A stretch of 64,000 nucleotides of DNA from Microbacterium oxydans (GCF_006540085.1 NZ_BJOG01000007.1:182422-246421), one strand, 5' to 3'. Positions 51,560 through 61,024 are shown, counted from the stretch's first letter. Notes: a model not told the origin generated them from the letters alone. Numbers and translations: made by a program.

Positions 51560-53055
51560 CCGATTCGCGCATCCCCGCCGACCTCCCCGACCGCATCCAG
51601 CACTACATCGACGGCGCCTTCGTGGATTCCGTCGACGGCGACACGTTCGACGTGCTCGACCCGGTGACGAACAAGACCTACACGACGGCCGCTGCCGGCA
51701 AGAAGGCCGACATCGAGCTCGCGGTGGCCGCAGCCAAGCGCGCCTTCGACGAAGGTCCCTGGCCGCGCATGCTGCCGCGCGAGCGCTCCCGGGTGCTGCA
51801 CAAGATCGCCGACATCGTGGAGTCGCGCGACGCCCGGCTCGCCGAGCTGGAGTCGTACGACTCCGGCCTGCCGATCACGCAGGCGTTGGGGCAGGCCCGC
51901 CGCGCCGCCGAGAACTTCCGCTTCTTCGCCGACCTGATCGTCGCGCAGTCCGACGACGCCTTCAAGGTGCCGGGCAAGCAGATGAACTACGTCAACCGCA
52001 AGCCCATCGGCGTGGCCGGACTCATCACACCCTGGAACACGCCGTTCATGCTCGAGTCCTGGAAGCTCGGTCCCGCCCTCGCCACCGGCAACACGGTCGT
52101 GCTGAAGCCGGCCGAGTTCACGCCGCTGTCGGCATCCCTCTGGGCGGGCATCTTCGAGGAGGCCGGCCTCCCCCAGGGTGTGTTCAACCTCGTGAACGGC
52201 CTCGGCGAAGACGCGGGCGACGCCCTGGTGAAGCACCCCGACGTGCCGCTCATCTCGTTCACCGGCGAGAGCCGTACGGGACAGATCATCTTCGGCAACG
52301 CGGCACCCTTCCTCAAGGGGCTCTCGATGGAGCTCGGTGGCAAGTCGCCCGCCGTGGTCTTCGCCGATGCCGACCTGGAGGCCGCCGTCGACGCGACCAT
52401 CTTCGGAGTCTTCTCCCTGAACGGCGAGCGCTGCACGGCAGGTTCGCGCATCCTCGTCGAGCGGTCGATCTACGAGGAGTTCGTGGAGCGCTACGCGGCG
52501 CAGGCGAAGCGCGTCAAGGTCGGCTACCCGCACGACCCGGCCACGGAGGTCGGAGCGCTCGTTCACCCCGAGCACTACGACAAGGTGATGAGCTACGTCG
52601 AGATCGGCAAGGGCGAGGGCCGCCTGGTCGCCGGCGGTGGCCGTCCGGAGGGCTTCGAGGAAGGGAACTTCGTCGCACCGACCGTGTTCGCCGATGTCTC
52701 CCCCGATGCCCGCATCTTCCAGGAGGAGATCTTCGGTCCGGTCGTCGCGATCACGCCCTTCGACTCCGACGCCGAGGCGCTGTCGCTCGCGAACAACACG
52801 AAGTACGGTCTGGCCGCCTACATCTGGACCAACGACCTCAAGCGTGCGCACAACTTCGCGCAGTCGGTCGAGGCCGGCATGGTGTGGCTGAACAGCAACA
52901 ACGTGCGGGACCTCCGCACCCCGTTCGGCGGTGTGAAGGCATCGGGCCTCGGCCACGAGGGCGGCTATCGCTCCATCGACTTCTACACCGACCAGCAGAG
53001 CGTGCACATCACGCTCGCTGAGCACTCGCACAACCCGACCTTCGGCAAGAACTGA
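51556..53055 (+). CDS. hpaE: 5-carboxymethyl-2-hydroxymuconate semialdehyde dehydrogenase
   Basis: 499 residues of the ALDH superfamily with Asn161 (PWNTP), Glu259 (MELGGKSP) and nucleophile Cys293 (GERCTAGSR), plus EEIFGPVV and PFGGVKASGLG. The HpaE assignment rests on its place between FAH-RraA and hpaD and on family resemblance. It oxidises the ring-cleavage semialdehyde with NAD. GGAGAA lies before the ATG, which overlaps the GntR stop. A long inverted repeat follows it. Confidence 0.9.
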   Translation: MTDSRIPADLPDRIQHYIDGAFVDSVDGDTFDVLDPVTNKTYTTAAAGKKADIELAVAAAKRAFDEGPWPRMLPRERSRVLHKIADIVESRDARLAELESYDSGLPITQALGQARRAAENFRFFADLIVAQSDDAFKVPGKQMNYVNRKPIGVAGLITPWNTPFMLESWKLGPALATGNTVVLKPAEFTPLSASLWAGIFEEAGLPQGVFNLVNGLGEDAGDALVKHPDVPLISFTGESRTGQIIFGNAAPFLKGLSMELGGKSPAVVFADADLEAAVDATIFGVFSLNGERCTAGSRILVERSIYEEFVERYAAQAKRVKVGYPHDPATEVGALVHPEHYDKVMSYVEIGKGEGRLVAGGGRPEGFEEGNFVAPTVFADVSPDARIFQEEIFGPVVAITPFDSDAEALSLANNTKYGLAAYIWTNDLKRAHNFAQSVEAGMVWLNSNNVRDLRTPFGGVKASGLGHEGGYRSIDFYTDQQSVHITLAEHSHNPTFGKN

Positions 53056-53070
53056 CCACAACCCCTCCGC

Positions 53071-53126
53071 TCCGGTCGCGATATGACAGGCTTCTCGCCC
53101 GAATTCCCTGGAATATCGCGACCGGA
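53071..53126. repeat. 14-bp-arm inverted repeat between hpaE and hpaD
   Basis: TCCGGTCGCGATAT (53071-53084) is the exact reverse complement of 53113-53126, separated by 28 bases. It lies inside the operon, 16 bases after hpaE and 21 bases before hpaD. It could act as a partial terminator, RNA stabiliser or REP-like element. Confidence 0.85.
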
Positions 53127-53147
53127 ACCGTAAGCAAGGACGCTGAC

Positions 53148-54311
53148 ATGACACACCGCGACGACATGACCCTGACCTCCTCGGGCTTCTACGTCTCCCA
53201 GGAGGCGCCGATCCGCTCGGACAACCCCATCGCGACGCCGCAGAGCTCGCCTCCGGACATCCTGCGCTGCGCCTACATGGAGCTCGTGGTCACCGACCTC
53301 GCCGCGTCGCGCCAGTTCTACGTCGACGTCCTGGGTCTGTACGTGACCGCGGAGGACGACGAGGCGATCTACCTGCGCTCGACCGAGGAGTTCATCCACC
53401 ACAACCTCGTCTTGCGAAAGGGGCCTATCGCCGCCGTCGCCGCGTTCTCGTACCGCGTCCGCACGCCGGAGGACCTCGACCGCGCCGTCGAGTTCTACAC
53501 CGAGCTGGGCTGCGACGTGCGCCGCAAGGAGGGCGGCTTCGTGAAGGGGATCGGAGACTCGGTGCGTGTGGTCGACCCCCTCGGCTTCCCGTACGAGTTC
53601 TTCTACGCCACCGAGCACGTCGAGCGGATGTCGTGGCGGTACGACCTGCACATCCCCGGCGAGCTGGTGCGGCTCGACCACTTCAACCAGGTCACCCCCG
53701 ACGTGCCGCGCGCCGTCGGCTTCATGCAGGACCTCGGCTTCCGCGTCACGGAGGACATCCAGGACGAGGAGGGCACGGTCTACGCCGCCTGGATGCGCCG
53801 CAAGCCCACCGTGCACGACACGGCCATGACCGGCGGCGACGGACCCCGCATGCACCACGTGTGCTTCGCGACGCACGAGAAGCACAACATCCTCGCGATC
53901 TGCGACAAGCTCGGAGCTCTGCGCCGTTCCGACTCGATCGAGCGCGGTCCCGGCCGTCACGGCGTGAGCAACGCGTTCTACCTCTACCTGCGCGACCCCG
54001 ACGGGCACCGCGTCGAGGTGTACACGCAGGACTACTACACCGGCGACCCCGACAACCCGGTCATCACCTGGGACGTGCACGACAACCAGCGCCGCGACTG
54101 GTGGGGCAACCCCGTCGTCCCGTCCTGGTACACGGATGCGTCTCTGGTGCTCGACCTCGACGGCAACCCGCAGCCCGTGGTCGCCCGCACCGACTCCAGC
54201 GAGATGGCAGTGACCATCGGTGCCGACGGCTTCTCCTACACGCGAGCGGAAGACGACAAGGACATGCCCGAGTACAAGCAGGGCGAGTACAAGCTCGGCC
54301 ACCAGCTCTAG
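53148..54311 (+). CDS. hpaD: Homoprotocatechuate 2,3-dioxygenase (extradiol, VOC type)
   Basis: 387 residues with two VOC modules. The metal ligands read as His178, His237 and Glu290, the same spacing (59 and 53) as His155, His214 and Glu267 of the Brevibacterium enzyme, a constant offset of 23. Asn180, His223 and Tyr280 match that enzyme's second-sphere Asn157, His200 and Tyr257. It cleaves 3,4-dihydroxyphenylacetate next to the hydroxyls using Fe(II) or Mn(II). Relatives in Arthrobacter use Mn; the metal here cannot be told. AAGGA precedes the ATG. Confidence 0.96.
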   Translation: MTHRDDMTLTSSGFYVSQEAPIRSDNPIATPQSSPPDILRCAYMELVVTDLAASRQFYVDVLGLYVTAEDDEAIYLRSTEEFIHHNLVLRKGPIAAVAAFSYRVRTPEDLDRAVEFYTELGCDVRRKEGGFVKGIGDSVRVVDPLGFPYEFFYATEHVERMSWRYDLHIPGELVRLDHFNQVTPDVPRAVGFMQDLGFRVTEDIQDEEGTVYAAWMRRKPTVHDTAMTGGDGPRMHHVCFATHEKHNILAICDKLGALRRSDSIERGPGRHGVSNAFYLYLRDPDGHRVEVYTQDYYTGDPDNPVITWDVHDNQRRDWWGNPVVPSWYTDASLVLDLDGNPQPVVARTDSSEMAVTIGADGFSYTRAEDDKDMPEYKQGEYKLGHQL

Positions 54312-54320
54312 GAGGATCCG

Positions 54321-55106
54321 ATGCTGCCAGAGGAGACGATCGCCGCGATCGCCGCAGAACTCGCCGATGCCGACCGCGCGCACAGCGTGATCCCGCGCAT
54401 CACGGCGCGGTACCCCGAAGCCACGGTCGAGGATTCCTACGCGATCCAGGGCGTCTGGAGGGACTCGCAGATCGCTGCGGGACGTCGACTCGTGGGGCGC
54501 AAGATCGGCCTGACCTCCAAGGCCATGCAGCAGGCGACGGGGATCACCGAACCGGACTACGGCGTCATGTTCGACGACACCGTGTACGAGTCCGGCGCCG
54601 CGATCCCCGTCGACCACTTCTCGAACGTGCGCATCGAGGTCGAGCTGGCCTTCGTGCTGAAGACGCCGCTCGAGGGGCCGGACTGCACTCTCGAGGACGC
54701 TCTCGCGGCGATCGACTACGCGGTGCCGGCGCTCGAGGTGCTGAACTCGCACATCGAGCTCGAGGGCCGGACGATCGTCGACACCATCAGCGACAACGCC
54801 GCCTACGGGGCGATGGTGCTCGGCACGGTGCACAAGCGTCCGGACGAGATCGATCTGCGCTGGGTGCCCGGCGTGCTCTCCCGCAACGGAGAGATCGAGG
54901 AGACCGGTGTCGCCGCCGGGGTGCTCGGGCATCCGGCCACCGGAGTGGCATGGCTCGCGAACAAGTTCCACCAGCACGGCGCGCGTCTCGAAGCGGGCGA
55001 GATCATCCTGGCAGGATCGTTCACACGCCCGATGTGGGTGTCGCGCGGCGACGAGGTGCTGTGCGATTACGGACCGATGGGAACAATCGCATGCCGCTTC
55101 GTCTAG
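54321..55106 (+). CDS. hpaH: 2-oxo-hept-4-ene-1,7-dioate hydratase
   Basis: 261 residues of the hydratase/decarboxylase group related to FAH: ARYPEATVEDSYAIQGVW, GRKIGLTSKAMQQATGI, DYGVMFDDTVYESG and RIEVELAFVLKTPL with metal-site glutamates. GAGSxTRP-type ending is seen as ILAGSFTRPMWVSRGD. It adds water to the linear dienol before aldolase cleavage. AGGAGG lies 6 bases before the ATG; hpaI overlaps its last 16 bases. Confidence 0.92.
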   Translation: MLPEETIAAIAAELADADRAHSVIPRITARYPEATVEDSYAIQGVWRDSQIAAGRRLVGRKIGLTSKAMQQATGITEPDYGVMFDDTVYESGAAIPVDHFSNVRIEVELAFVLKTPLEGPDCTLEDALAAIDYAVPALEVLNSHIELEGRTIVDTISDNAAYGAMVLGTVHKRPDEIDLRWVPGVLSRNGEIEETGVAAGVLGHPATGVAWLANKFHQHGARLEAGEIILAGSFTRPMWVSRGDEVLCDYGPMGTIACRFV

Positions 55107-55891
55107 CTCCGTCCTTCCGCGAGCAGTTGGCCGACTCCGACCGATCGCTCGTGGGGATGTGGGTCTGCTCCGGCAGCCCGCTGCTCGCCGAGGTCGCCGC
55201 GGGGTCGGGTCTCGACTGGCTGCTGATCGACATGGAGCACTCGGCGAACACGCTGGAGTCCGTGCTGGTGCAGCTTCAGGCGGTCGCCGCCTACCCGATC
55301 GCTCCCCTCGTGCGGGTGCCGTCGAATGACACCGTCGCGATCAAGCAGGTCCTCGACCTCGGGGCGCAGAACCTCATCGTCCCGATGGTGTCCTCCGCTG
55401 AAGAGGCACGCACCGCCGTCGCCGCGACCCGGTACCCGCCGGAGGGCGTGCGCGGAGTGGGCAGCGCTCTGGCCCGCAGCGCCCGCTGGAATCGCGTCGA
55501 CCGGTATCTGCAGGAATCCGCGCAGCACGTGTCGTTGACGGTGCAGATCGAGACGGCTGCGGGCGTCGAAGCCGCCGCCGACATCGCCGCGGTCGACGGG
55601 GTGGACGCGGTGTTCGTCGGTCCATCCGACCTCTCCGCGTCGATGGGATTGCTCGGCCAGCAGACCCACCCCGAGGTCACGGCCGCTGTCGAGAGGGTCT
55701 TCACCGCCGTCAAGGCTGCGGGCAAGGCCGTGGGTGTGAACGCCTTCGACCCCACGGCCGCCGATGCCTATCTCGCGGCGGGCGCCGACTTCGTGGCGGT
55801 CGGAGCCGACGTGGCGCTGCTCGCCCGAGCCTCCGAGGCCCTGGCCGCCCGCTTCATCGCCGTGGATGCCGCCGACCGCGCCAGCTACTGA
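55091..55891 (+). CDS. hpaI: 4-hydroxy-2-oxo-heptane-1,7-dioate aldolase
   Basis: 266 residues of the HpcH/HpaI class II pyruvate aldolase family: GMWVCSGSPLLAEVAAGSG, LLIDMEHSANT, LVRVPSNDTVAIKQVLDLGA, VQIETAAGVEA (metal Glu) and VFVGPSDLSASMG (metal Asp). It splits the C7 acid to pyruvate and succinic semialdehyde, the final step. The start lies inside the end of hpaH (16-base overlap), which implies translational coupling; ribosome site weak. No succinate-semialdehyde dehydrogenase gene follows. Confidence 0.93.
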   Translation: MPLRLAPSFREQLADSDRSLVGMWVCSGSPLLAEVAAGSGLDWLLIDMEHSANTLESVLVQLQAVAAYPIAPLVRVPSNDTVAIKQVLDLGAQNLIVPMVSSAEEARTAVAATRYPPEGVRGVGSALARSARWNRVDRYLQESAQHVSLTVQIETAAGVEAAADIAAVDGVDAVFVGPSDLSASMGLLGQQTHPEVTAAVERVFTAVKAAGKAVGVNAFDPTAADAYLAAGADFVAVGADVALLARASEALAARFIAVDAADRASY

Positions 55892-55894
55892 CCG

Positions 55895-55953
55895 TTCGAA
55901 TCGCGCGCATCGTCGTATCCAGGTCCTGGATGCACCCCTTTGCGCGATTCGAA
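55895..55953. repeat. 12-bp-arm inverted repeat with inner palindrome after hpaI
   Basis: TTCGAATCGCGC (55895-55906) is the reverse complement of 55942-55953. The loop contains ATCCAGG-T-CCTGGAT, itself a perfect palindrome. It starts 3 bases after the hpaI stop and may end the operon or be a mobile palindromic element; the shape resembles the element at 53071-53126. Confidence 0.85.
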
Positions 55954-56004
55954 GGGCTACAGGCCGTGGCAGGATAGCCCGGTGCACAGAGGCGAGGTCG
56001 TGAG

Positions 56005-57234
56005 GTGATCCGCGGGCTCGCCGCGATGCAGGACCGCAACTTCCGCTGGTTCTTCCTGGCGCGCGCCATCACGATGATCGCCGGCTCGATGTCGTCGATC
56101 GCGCTCGCGTTCGCGGTCCTCGAGATCGACAACGACGCCAGGTCGCTGTCGTTCGTGCTCGCCGCCTTCACCATCAGCAACATCGTGTTCGTGCTGTTCG
56201 GTGGAGTGATCGCCGACCGTCTCCCCCGTGCGCTGATCATCCAGGCCTGCTACGTGGTCGACATCCTCTCGAGCGGCACGATCGCGGCTCTGCTGTTCAC
56301 CGGCACCGCCACGATCCCCCTGCTCATCGTGCTGTCGATCGTGAACGGCGCCTCCACGGCGTTCGTGCTGCCCGCGATGCAGGGCATCATCCCGCAGCTG
56401 ACGACGCCGGAGCACCTGCAGCAGGCGAACGCGATGCTGTCCTTCGTGCGGTCCGCCGTGACCATCGGCGGCCCGATCATCGCGGGCGTCCTGGTGGCGA
56501 CGGCAGGGCCGGCGTGGGCGATGGTGGTGCAGGCCGCCGGCTGGGTGATCGCGATCCCGGTGCTGGCGCTCGTGAAGCTCCCGCCGCCATCTCACGCGGG
56601 CGGCACCACGATGTTCCACGACCTCCGCATCGGCTGGCGGGAGTTCTGGAGCCGGTCGTGGCTGTGGACGATCGTGCTGGCGTTCATGATCATGAACGCC
56701 ATCCATGTGGGCGCGTGGGGCGTCGTCGGTCCGTACATCGCCAAGAACAACGACCTGCTGGGCATCACCGGCTGGGGATGGGTGGTCAGCGCCGAAGGCG
56801 TCGGGGTGCTGCTGATGACCCTGCTGCTGATGTGGTTCCCGCTGCGACGACCGCTGCGCTACGGGATGATCGGCATGGCCGCGTTCGCGATCCCCGTCAC
56901 GATGCTGGGCGTCCACCCCGCCGTGGTCCTGCTCGCCATGGCCGCCTTCATCGCGGGTGCCGGCGCCGAGGTGTTCAGCACCGGCTGGAACCTCGCGATG
57001 ATGGAGAACATCCCCGGCGAGAAGCTCTCCCGGGTGTCGAGCTACGACATGCTCGGGAGCTTCGTCGTGATGCCGATCGGAACCCTGGTCTACGGCTGGC
57101 TGATCACGCACGCGGATCCGGCGACCGTTCTGATCACGTCAGGGGCGGTCTACGCGGGTGTCGCGCTCGTCACGCTCGCGGTGCCGAGCGTGTGGCGGAT
57201 GGGCAGGCCGCAATCCGCGACGCTCCCCGTATGA
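56005..57234 (+). CDS. MFS transporter of the EntS/MFS_3 type
   Basis: 409 residues, about 12 membrane helices, with MQDRNFRWFFLARAITMIAG near the start and the loop FGGVIADRLPRALII between helices 2 and 3; the family includes enterobactin and macrolide exporters. Start GTG 56005 with GAGGT 7 bases upstream. It follows the hpa cluster after a palindrome and overlaps the next gene by ATGA. Substrate unknown; no siderophore genes are nearby. Confidence 0.87.
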   Translation: MIRGLAAMQDRNFRWFFLARAITMIAGSMSSIALAFAVLEIDNDARSLSFVLAAFTISNIVFVLFGGVIADRLPRALIIQACYVVDILSSGTIAALLFTGTATIPLLIVLSIVNGASTAFVLPAMQGIIPQLTTPEHLQQANAMLSFVRSAVTIGGPIIAGVLVATAGPAWAMVVQAAGWVIAIPVLALVKLPPPSHAGGTTMFHDLRIGWREFWSRSWLWTIVLAFMIMNAIHVGAWGVVGPYIAKNNDLLGITGWGWVVSAEGVGVLLMTLLLMWFPLRRPLRYGMIGMAAFAIPVTMLGVHPAVVLLAMAAFIAGAGAEVFSTGWNLAMMENIPGEKLSRVSSYDMLGSFVVMPIGTLVYGWLITHADPATVLITSGAVYAGVALVTLAVPSVWRMGRPQSATLPV

Positions 57235-57995
57235 GCGAGCGGATTCATAGCATCGACCGCGAGACTGTGGGCATGACCTTCGCCGCGCTCCAGCCCCTCG
57301 CCGATCGTGCCGCTCTCTTCGTCGCACTCCGTCAGGACGCCCTGTCCGCCGCTGCCGACGCCCTCGGCGAGCACCGCTGGGACGCCGACCTGGCCGCCGG
57401 CACGATCACCTTCACGTCCGACGCGGATCCGTCTCGCCAGCTGGTCGCCCGCGCCCACCTGATCGCGACGATCGCGCCGGGCCCCCGCTCTCTCCTCTGG
57501 GCCTGGGCGCATCCGAGCGGCGACCCGCAGGGCGTCGCGGGTCAGCTGCACGCCTATGGCAGCGAGCACGGGATCACAGAACTGACGACGGCGGAGGTGC
57601 CGTTCCCCGACGGCGTGTCCGGCGACGACGCGTGGATCGCTCAGGCTGCGCACACGATCGGCGGTGTCGCCGTCGAGCTCACTGGCCGCTCCCCGTACTA
57701 CTCCGCCCCGGTCGGCAACGGAACCCGCGCCGTGTTCCTCCTCGATGCCCCGCTCGCACCGCTCACGGTCGCGGATGCGGTCATCGCACTGCCCCGTGTC
57801 CTCTCCGCCACGGCACTCCCCGACGCGCGCACGGCGGTCTGGGACCTCGCGCGTCTCGCGGGGTGGACCCTCACCTGGACGGACGAGGCGTTCTCCGGGG
57901 CGACGGTGTCGGATGCCACGGGAACCGCGAGCTTCCGCTTCGACGAGCAGGCCCGCATCAGCGGGATCGAGAGCACCCTGCAGACCCAGGGGTGA
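57231..57995 (+). CDS. Uncharacterised protein, DUF6882-like
   Basis: 254 residues without membrane segments or signal peptide. GEHRWDADLAAGTITF followed later by GPRSLLWAWAHPS recalls the DUF6882 pattern; this is recognition by memory only. The start is taken at 57231, which overlaps the MFS stop (ATGA) but has no ribosome site; an ATG at 57273 (MTFAALQPL) would fit the domain equally well. Function unknown. Confidence 0.68.
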   Translation: MSERIHSIDRETVGMTFAALQPLADRAALFVALRQDALSAAADALGEHRWDADLAAGTITFTSDADPSRQLVARAHLIATIAPGPRSLLWAWAHPSGDPQGVAGQLHAYGSEHGITELTTAEVPFPDGVSGDDAWIAQAAHTIGGVAVELTGRSPYYSAPVGNGTRAVFLLDAPLAPLTVADAVIALPRVLSATALPDARTAVWDLARLAGWTLTWTDEAFSGATVSDATGTASFRFDEQARISGIESTLQTQG

Positions 57996-58025
57996 TCGCT
58001 CCCTGAGGTGTGGGATTCTGGTCGC

Positions 58026-58583
58026 ATGAAGAACGGAATCGTCCGGTTCGCCGCGCTCTACGTGTTCAACGTCGCGGTCCTGTTGCTGATCGGTCTGCTG
58101 CTGCCGGGCGTCTCCGTCGGCCTCAACGCCCTGTGGGCATCGGTCGTCCTGACTCTCGCCGCCCTGTTCGTGAAGCCCCTGCTCGCCGGGGCCTTCCGCA
58201 GATCGGCGGCGAAATCGGCGGCCGAGCGCACGAAGACCGGCGAGAAGATCGTGCAGTATGTGCTGGTGTACCTCGTCGAACTCATCATCTGGGTGCTCAC
58301 GGTCTGGCTGAGCGGTGTGCGCGCTTCCGGGTTCTGGGCATTCGTGCTGCCGCCCCTGGCGCTGCTGTTCGGGTGGATGATCTACGACCAGATCGACGAT
58401 CGCCTGCGGGCGAAGGCCGGCGAGATCTACGAGTCGGTGCAGGCGAGGATGAAGGGCGGGACGAAGACCGCGCCCTCCGCCGCCGCGCCCGTCCCCGAGA
58501 CCCCCGAGACCCGAGCCGCACGTGACGAGCTCGGAGACGGTCTGACGGCCGAGCAGCGTCGGATGCTCGACGAGCTGGGCTGA
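58026..58583 (+). CDS. Small membrane protein of unknown function
   Basis: 185 residues with about four hydrophobic helices: two at about 5-50 and two at about 70-120 (YVLVYLVELIIWVLTVWLSG and WAFVLPPLALLFGWMIY). The C-terminal 65 residues are charged and Ala/Pro-rich, ending TAEQRRMLDELG. The ATG at 58026 is preferred to a GTG at 58008. It ends before a shared terminator with folD. No family recognised. Confidence 0.72.
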   Translation: MKNGIVRFAALYVFNVAVLLLIGLLLPGVSVGLNALWASVVLTLAALFVKPLLAGAFRRSAAKSAAERTKTGEKIVQYVLVYLVELIIWVLTVWLSGVRASGFWAFVLPPLALLFGWMIYDQIDDRLRAKAGEIYESVQARMKGGTKTAPSAAAPVPETPETRAARDELGDGLTAEQRRMLDELG

Positions 58584-58601
58584 TTCGACCCCGCTCCGCG
58601 A

Positions 58602-58644
58602 AGACGAGAGGCGCCCATCCTCCAGGATGGGCGCTTCTCGTTTC
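58602..58644. terminator. Bidirectional terminator between membrane-protein gene and folD
   Basis: GCGCCCATCC (58611-58620), loop TCCA, GGATGGGCGC (58625-58634), extended outward by GAGAG/CTTCTC pairs and followed by CGTTT. It lies between convergent stops. Confidence 0.88.
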
Positions 58645-58658
58645 GAGTTCGGTCGTCG

Positions 58659-59537
58659 TCAGAGCGACCGCTCCGCGGCCTCCACGACGTTCGTCATGAG
58701 CAGGGCGACCGTCATGGGGCCGACGCCGCCCGGGTTCGGGGAGATGTACCCCGCGACCTCGGCCACATCCGGTGCGACGTCGCCGAACACGAGGCTCTTG
58801 CCGGTGTCGGGGTCGGTCTCGCGCGTCACGCCCACGTCGAGCACGGCGGCTCCGGGCTTGACGTCTTCCGCGCGGATCAGGTGCTTCACCCCGGCGGCGG
58901 CGACGATCACGTCGGCTTCACGCAGGTACTTCGGCATGTCGACGGTGCCGGTGTGGGTGAGTGTGACGGTGGCGTTGAGGTCGCGGCGGGTCAGCAGCAG
59001 GCCGATGGAGCGACCGATGGTCACCCCGCGTCCGACCACCACGACGTGCTTGCCCTTGAGGTCGTAGTCGTTGCGCAGCAGCAGCTCGATCACACCGCGC
59101 GGCGTGCACGGCAGCGGGGTGTGGATCGGGCTGTTGACGTTCAGCACCAGCCGACCGAGGTTGGTCGGGTGCAGGCCGTCCGCGTCCTTCGCCGGGTCGA
59201 TCCGCTCGAGGATCGCGTCCGTGTCGATGTGCTTCGGCAGGGGCAGCTGCACGATGTAGCCGTGGCAGGCGGGGTCGGCGTTGAGCTCGTCGATCAGGGC
59301 CTCGACGTCGGCCTGCGTCGCATCGGCGGGCAGTTCACGCTGGATCGAGTTCATGCCGATCGCCTCGGACTGCCGGTGCTTCATGCCCACGTACAGCTGC
59401 GACGCCGGATCGGCACCCACGAGCACCGTCGCGATTCCCGGCGTGATCCCCTTGCTCTTCAGCTCGGCGACACGCTCGGTGAGCTCGGCACGGATCGCCG
59501 CAGAGGCCGCCTTCCCATCGAGGATCTTCGCGGTCAT
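58659..59537 (-). CDS. folD: Methylenetetrahydrofolate dehydrogenase/cyclohydrolase
   Basis: 292 residues. Lys53 in [13 protein letters not shown] matches the catalytic lysine region; [19 protein letters not shown] and the C-terminal [15 protein letters not shown] are FolD signatures; the NADP site has [17 protein letters not shown]. It interconverts methylene-, methenyl- and formyl-tetrahydrofolate. AAGGAAGA precedes the ATG at 59537. It follows glyA on the same strand after about 170 bases that hold a nested palindrome. Confidence 0.96.
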   Translation of the reverse strand: MTAKILDGKAASAAIRAELTERVAELKSKGITPGIATVLVGADPASQLYVGMKHRQSEAIGMNSIQRELPADATQADVEALIDELNADPACHGYIVQLPLPKHIDTDAILERIDPAKDADGLHPTNLGRLVLNVNSPIHTPLPCTPRGVIELLLRNDYDLKGKHVVVVGRGVTIGRSIGLLLTRRDLNATVTLTHTGTVDMPKYLREADVIVAAAGVKHLIRAEDVKPGAAVLDVGVTRETDPDTGKSLVFGDVAPDVAEVAGYISPNPGGVGPMTVALLMTNVVEAAERSL

Positions 59538-59606
59538 GTCTTCTTCCTTCTTTCCCTGTCGTGTCCTGTTCCTGCTCACCTTGCCCCCTCGCCCCACTCG
59601 GCCCGT

Positions 59607-59684
59607 CGAGTGCACCGGTACTCGGCGAGTGCACGGCCGGTTCGCGTGAACGAGCCGTGCACTCGGCGATATCGCGTGCACTCG
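59607..59684. repeat. Triple-nested palindrome between glyA and folD
   Basis: Outer arms CGAGTGCAC (59607-59615) and GTGCACTCG (59676-59684); inner 12-bp arms CGAGTGCACGGC (59626-59637) and GCCGTGCACTCG (59654-59665); in the centre GTTC-GCGT-GAAC (59640-59651). The same core GAGTGCAC appears four times. It may attenuate or process the glyA-folD transcript, or be a palindromic mobile element. Confidence 0.85.
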
Positions 59685-59705
59685 CGGAGCGAGGAGCGAG
59701 AGGTG

Positions 59706-60980
59706 CTACTGCTGCAGGTCGGGGTAGAGCGGGAAAGCGGCGGCGAGGGCGTCCACGCGCGCGCGGAGGGCCTCGATATCGGCACCGGGGAGCAGCGCGA
59801 GCGCGATGATGTCGGCCACCTCTGTGAACTCGGCATCACCGAAGCCGCGGGTCGCGAGCGCGGGCGTACCGATGCGCAGACCCGAGGTCACCATCGGCGG
59901 ACGCGGGTCGTTCGGCACGGCGTTGCGGTTCACCGTGATGTGGATGTCGTGCAGGAGGTCCTCGGCCTGCTTGCCGTCGATCTCGGCGTCGCGCAGGTCG
60001 ACGAGCACGAGGTGCACGTCGGTTCCGCCTGAGCGCACGGCGATGCCGGCGTCCTGAACGTCCTGCTGCGACAGACGCTCGGCGATGAGCTTCGCACCGC
60101 GGAGCACGCGCTCCTGGCGCTCCTTGAACTCCGGCGTGCCTGCGAGCTTGAAGGCGGTCGCCTTCGCGGCGATCACGTGCATGAGCGGCCCGCCCTGCTG
60201 TCCAGGGAACACCGCGGTGTTGATCTTCTTGGCGAGCTCGGCGTCGTTGGTGAGGATGAAGCCGGAGCGCGGTCCGCCGATGGTCTTGTGCACGGTCGAC
60301 GAGACCACGTGCGCGTGAGGAACCGGGTTCGGGTGCAGACCTGCGGCGACGAGGCCGGCGAAGTGCGCCATGTCGACCCAGAGCAGCGCCCCGACCTCGT
60401 CGGCGATCGCACGGAACGCCGCGAAGTCCATCGTGCGCGGGTAGGCGGACCAGCCGGCGATGATCACCTTGGGCTTGTGCTCGATCGCGAGACGACGCAC
60501 CTCGTCCATGTCGATCGTCGAGGTCTCAGGGTCGACCCCGTAGGCGACGATGTCGTAGAGACGACCGGAGAAGTTGATCTTCATGCCGTGCGTGAGGTGG
60601 CCGCCCTGGTCGAGCGACAGGCCGAGCAGGGTGTCGCCGGGGCGGGCGATCGCGTGCAGCACAGCGGCGTTCGCGGATGCACCTGAGTGCGGCTGGACGT
60701 TCGCGAACTCCGCGCCGAACAGGCTCTTGGCGCGAGAGATGGCGAGCTCCTCAGCCACGTCGACCTCTTCGCAGCCGCCGTAATAGCGACGACCGGGGTA
60801 GCCCTCTGCGTACTTGTTGGTGAGCACGGAGCCCTGCGACTGCAGCACCGAGACGGGCACGAAGTTCTCCGATGCGATCATCTCGAGGAAGGTCTGCTGA
60901 CGCTTCAGCTCGCGGTCGAGCACCTGGGCGATCTCGGGATCGACCTCGGAGAGCGGGGCGTTGAAGTAACGGTCGGTCAT
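59706..60980 (-). CDS. glyA: Serine hydroxymethyltransferase
   Basis: 424 residues of the PLP fold type I family. The Schiff-base lysine is Lys232 in [36 protein letters not shown] and [17 protein letters not shown] are standard SHMT segments. It makes glycine and methylene-tetrahydrofolate from serine. AAAAGGAG lies 7 bases before the ATG. A ZTP-type riboswitch occupies its leader. Confidence 0.97.
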   Translation of the reverse strand: MTDRYFNAPLSEVDPEIAQVLDRELKRQQTFLEMIASENFVPVSVLQSQGSVLTNKYAEGYPGRRYYGGCEEVDVAEELAISRAKSLFGAEFANVQPHSGASANAAVLHAIARPGDTLLGLSLDQGGHLTHGMKINFSGRLYDIVAYGVDPETSTIDMDEVRRLAIEHKPKVIIAGWSAYPRTMDFAAFRAIADEVGALLWVDMAHFAGLVAAGLHPNPVPHAHVVSSTVHKTIGGPRSGFILTNDAELAKKINTAVFPGQQGGPLMHVIAAKATAFKLAGTPEFKERQERVLRGAKLIAERLSQQDVQDAGIAVRSGGTDVHLVLVDLRDAEIDGKQAEDLLHDIHITVNRNAVPNDPRPPMVTSGLRIGTPALATRGFGDAEFTEVADIIALALLPGADIEALRARVDALAAAFPLYPDLQQ

Positions 60981-61024
60981 GACGTGCTCCTTTTGACGAC
61001 GGATTCGAAAGGGGTGTTCCTATC

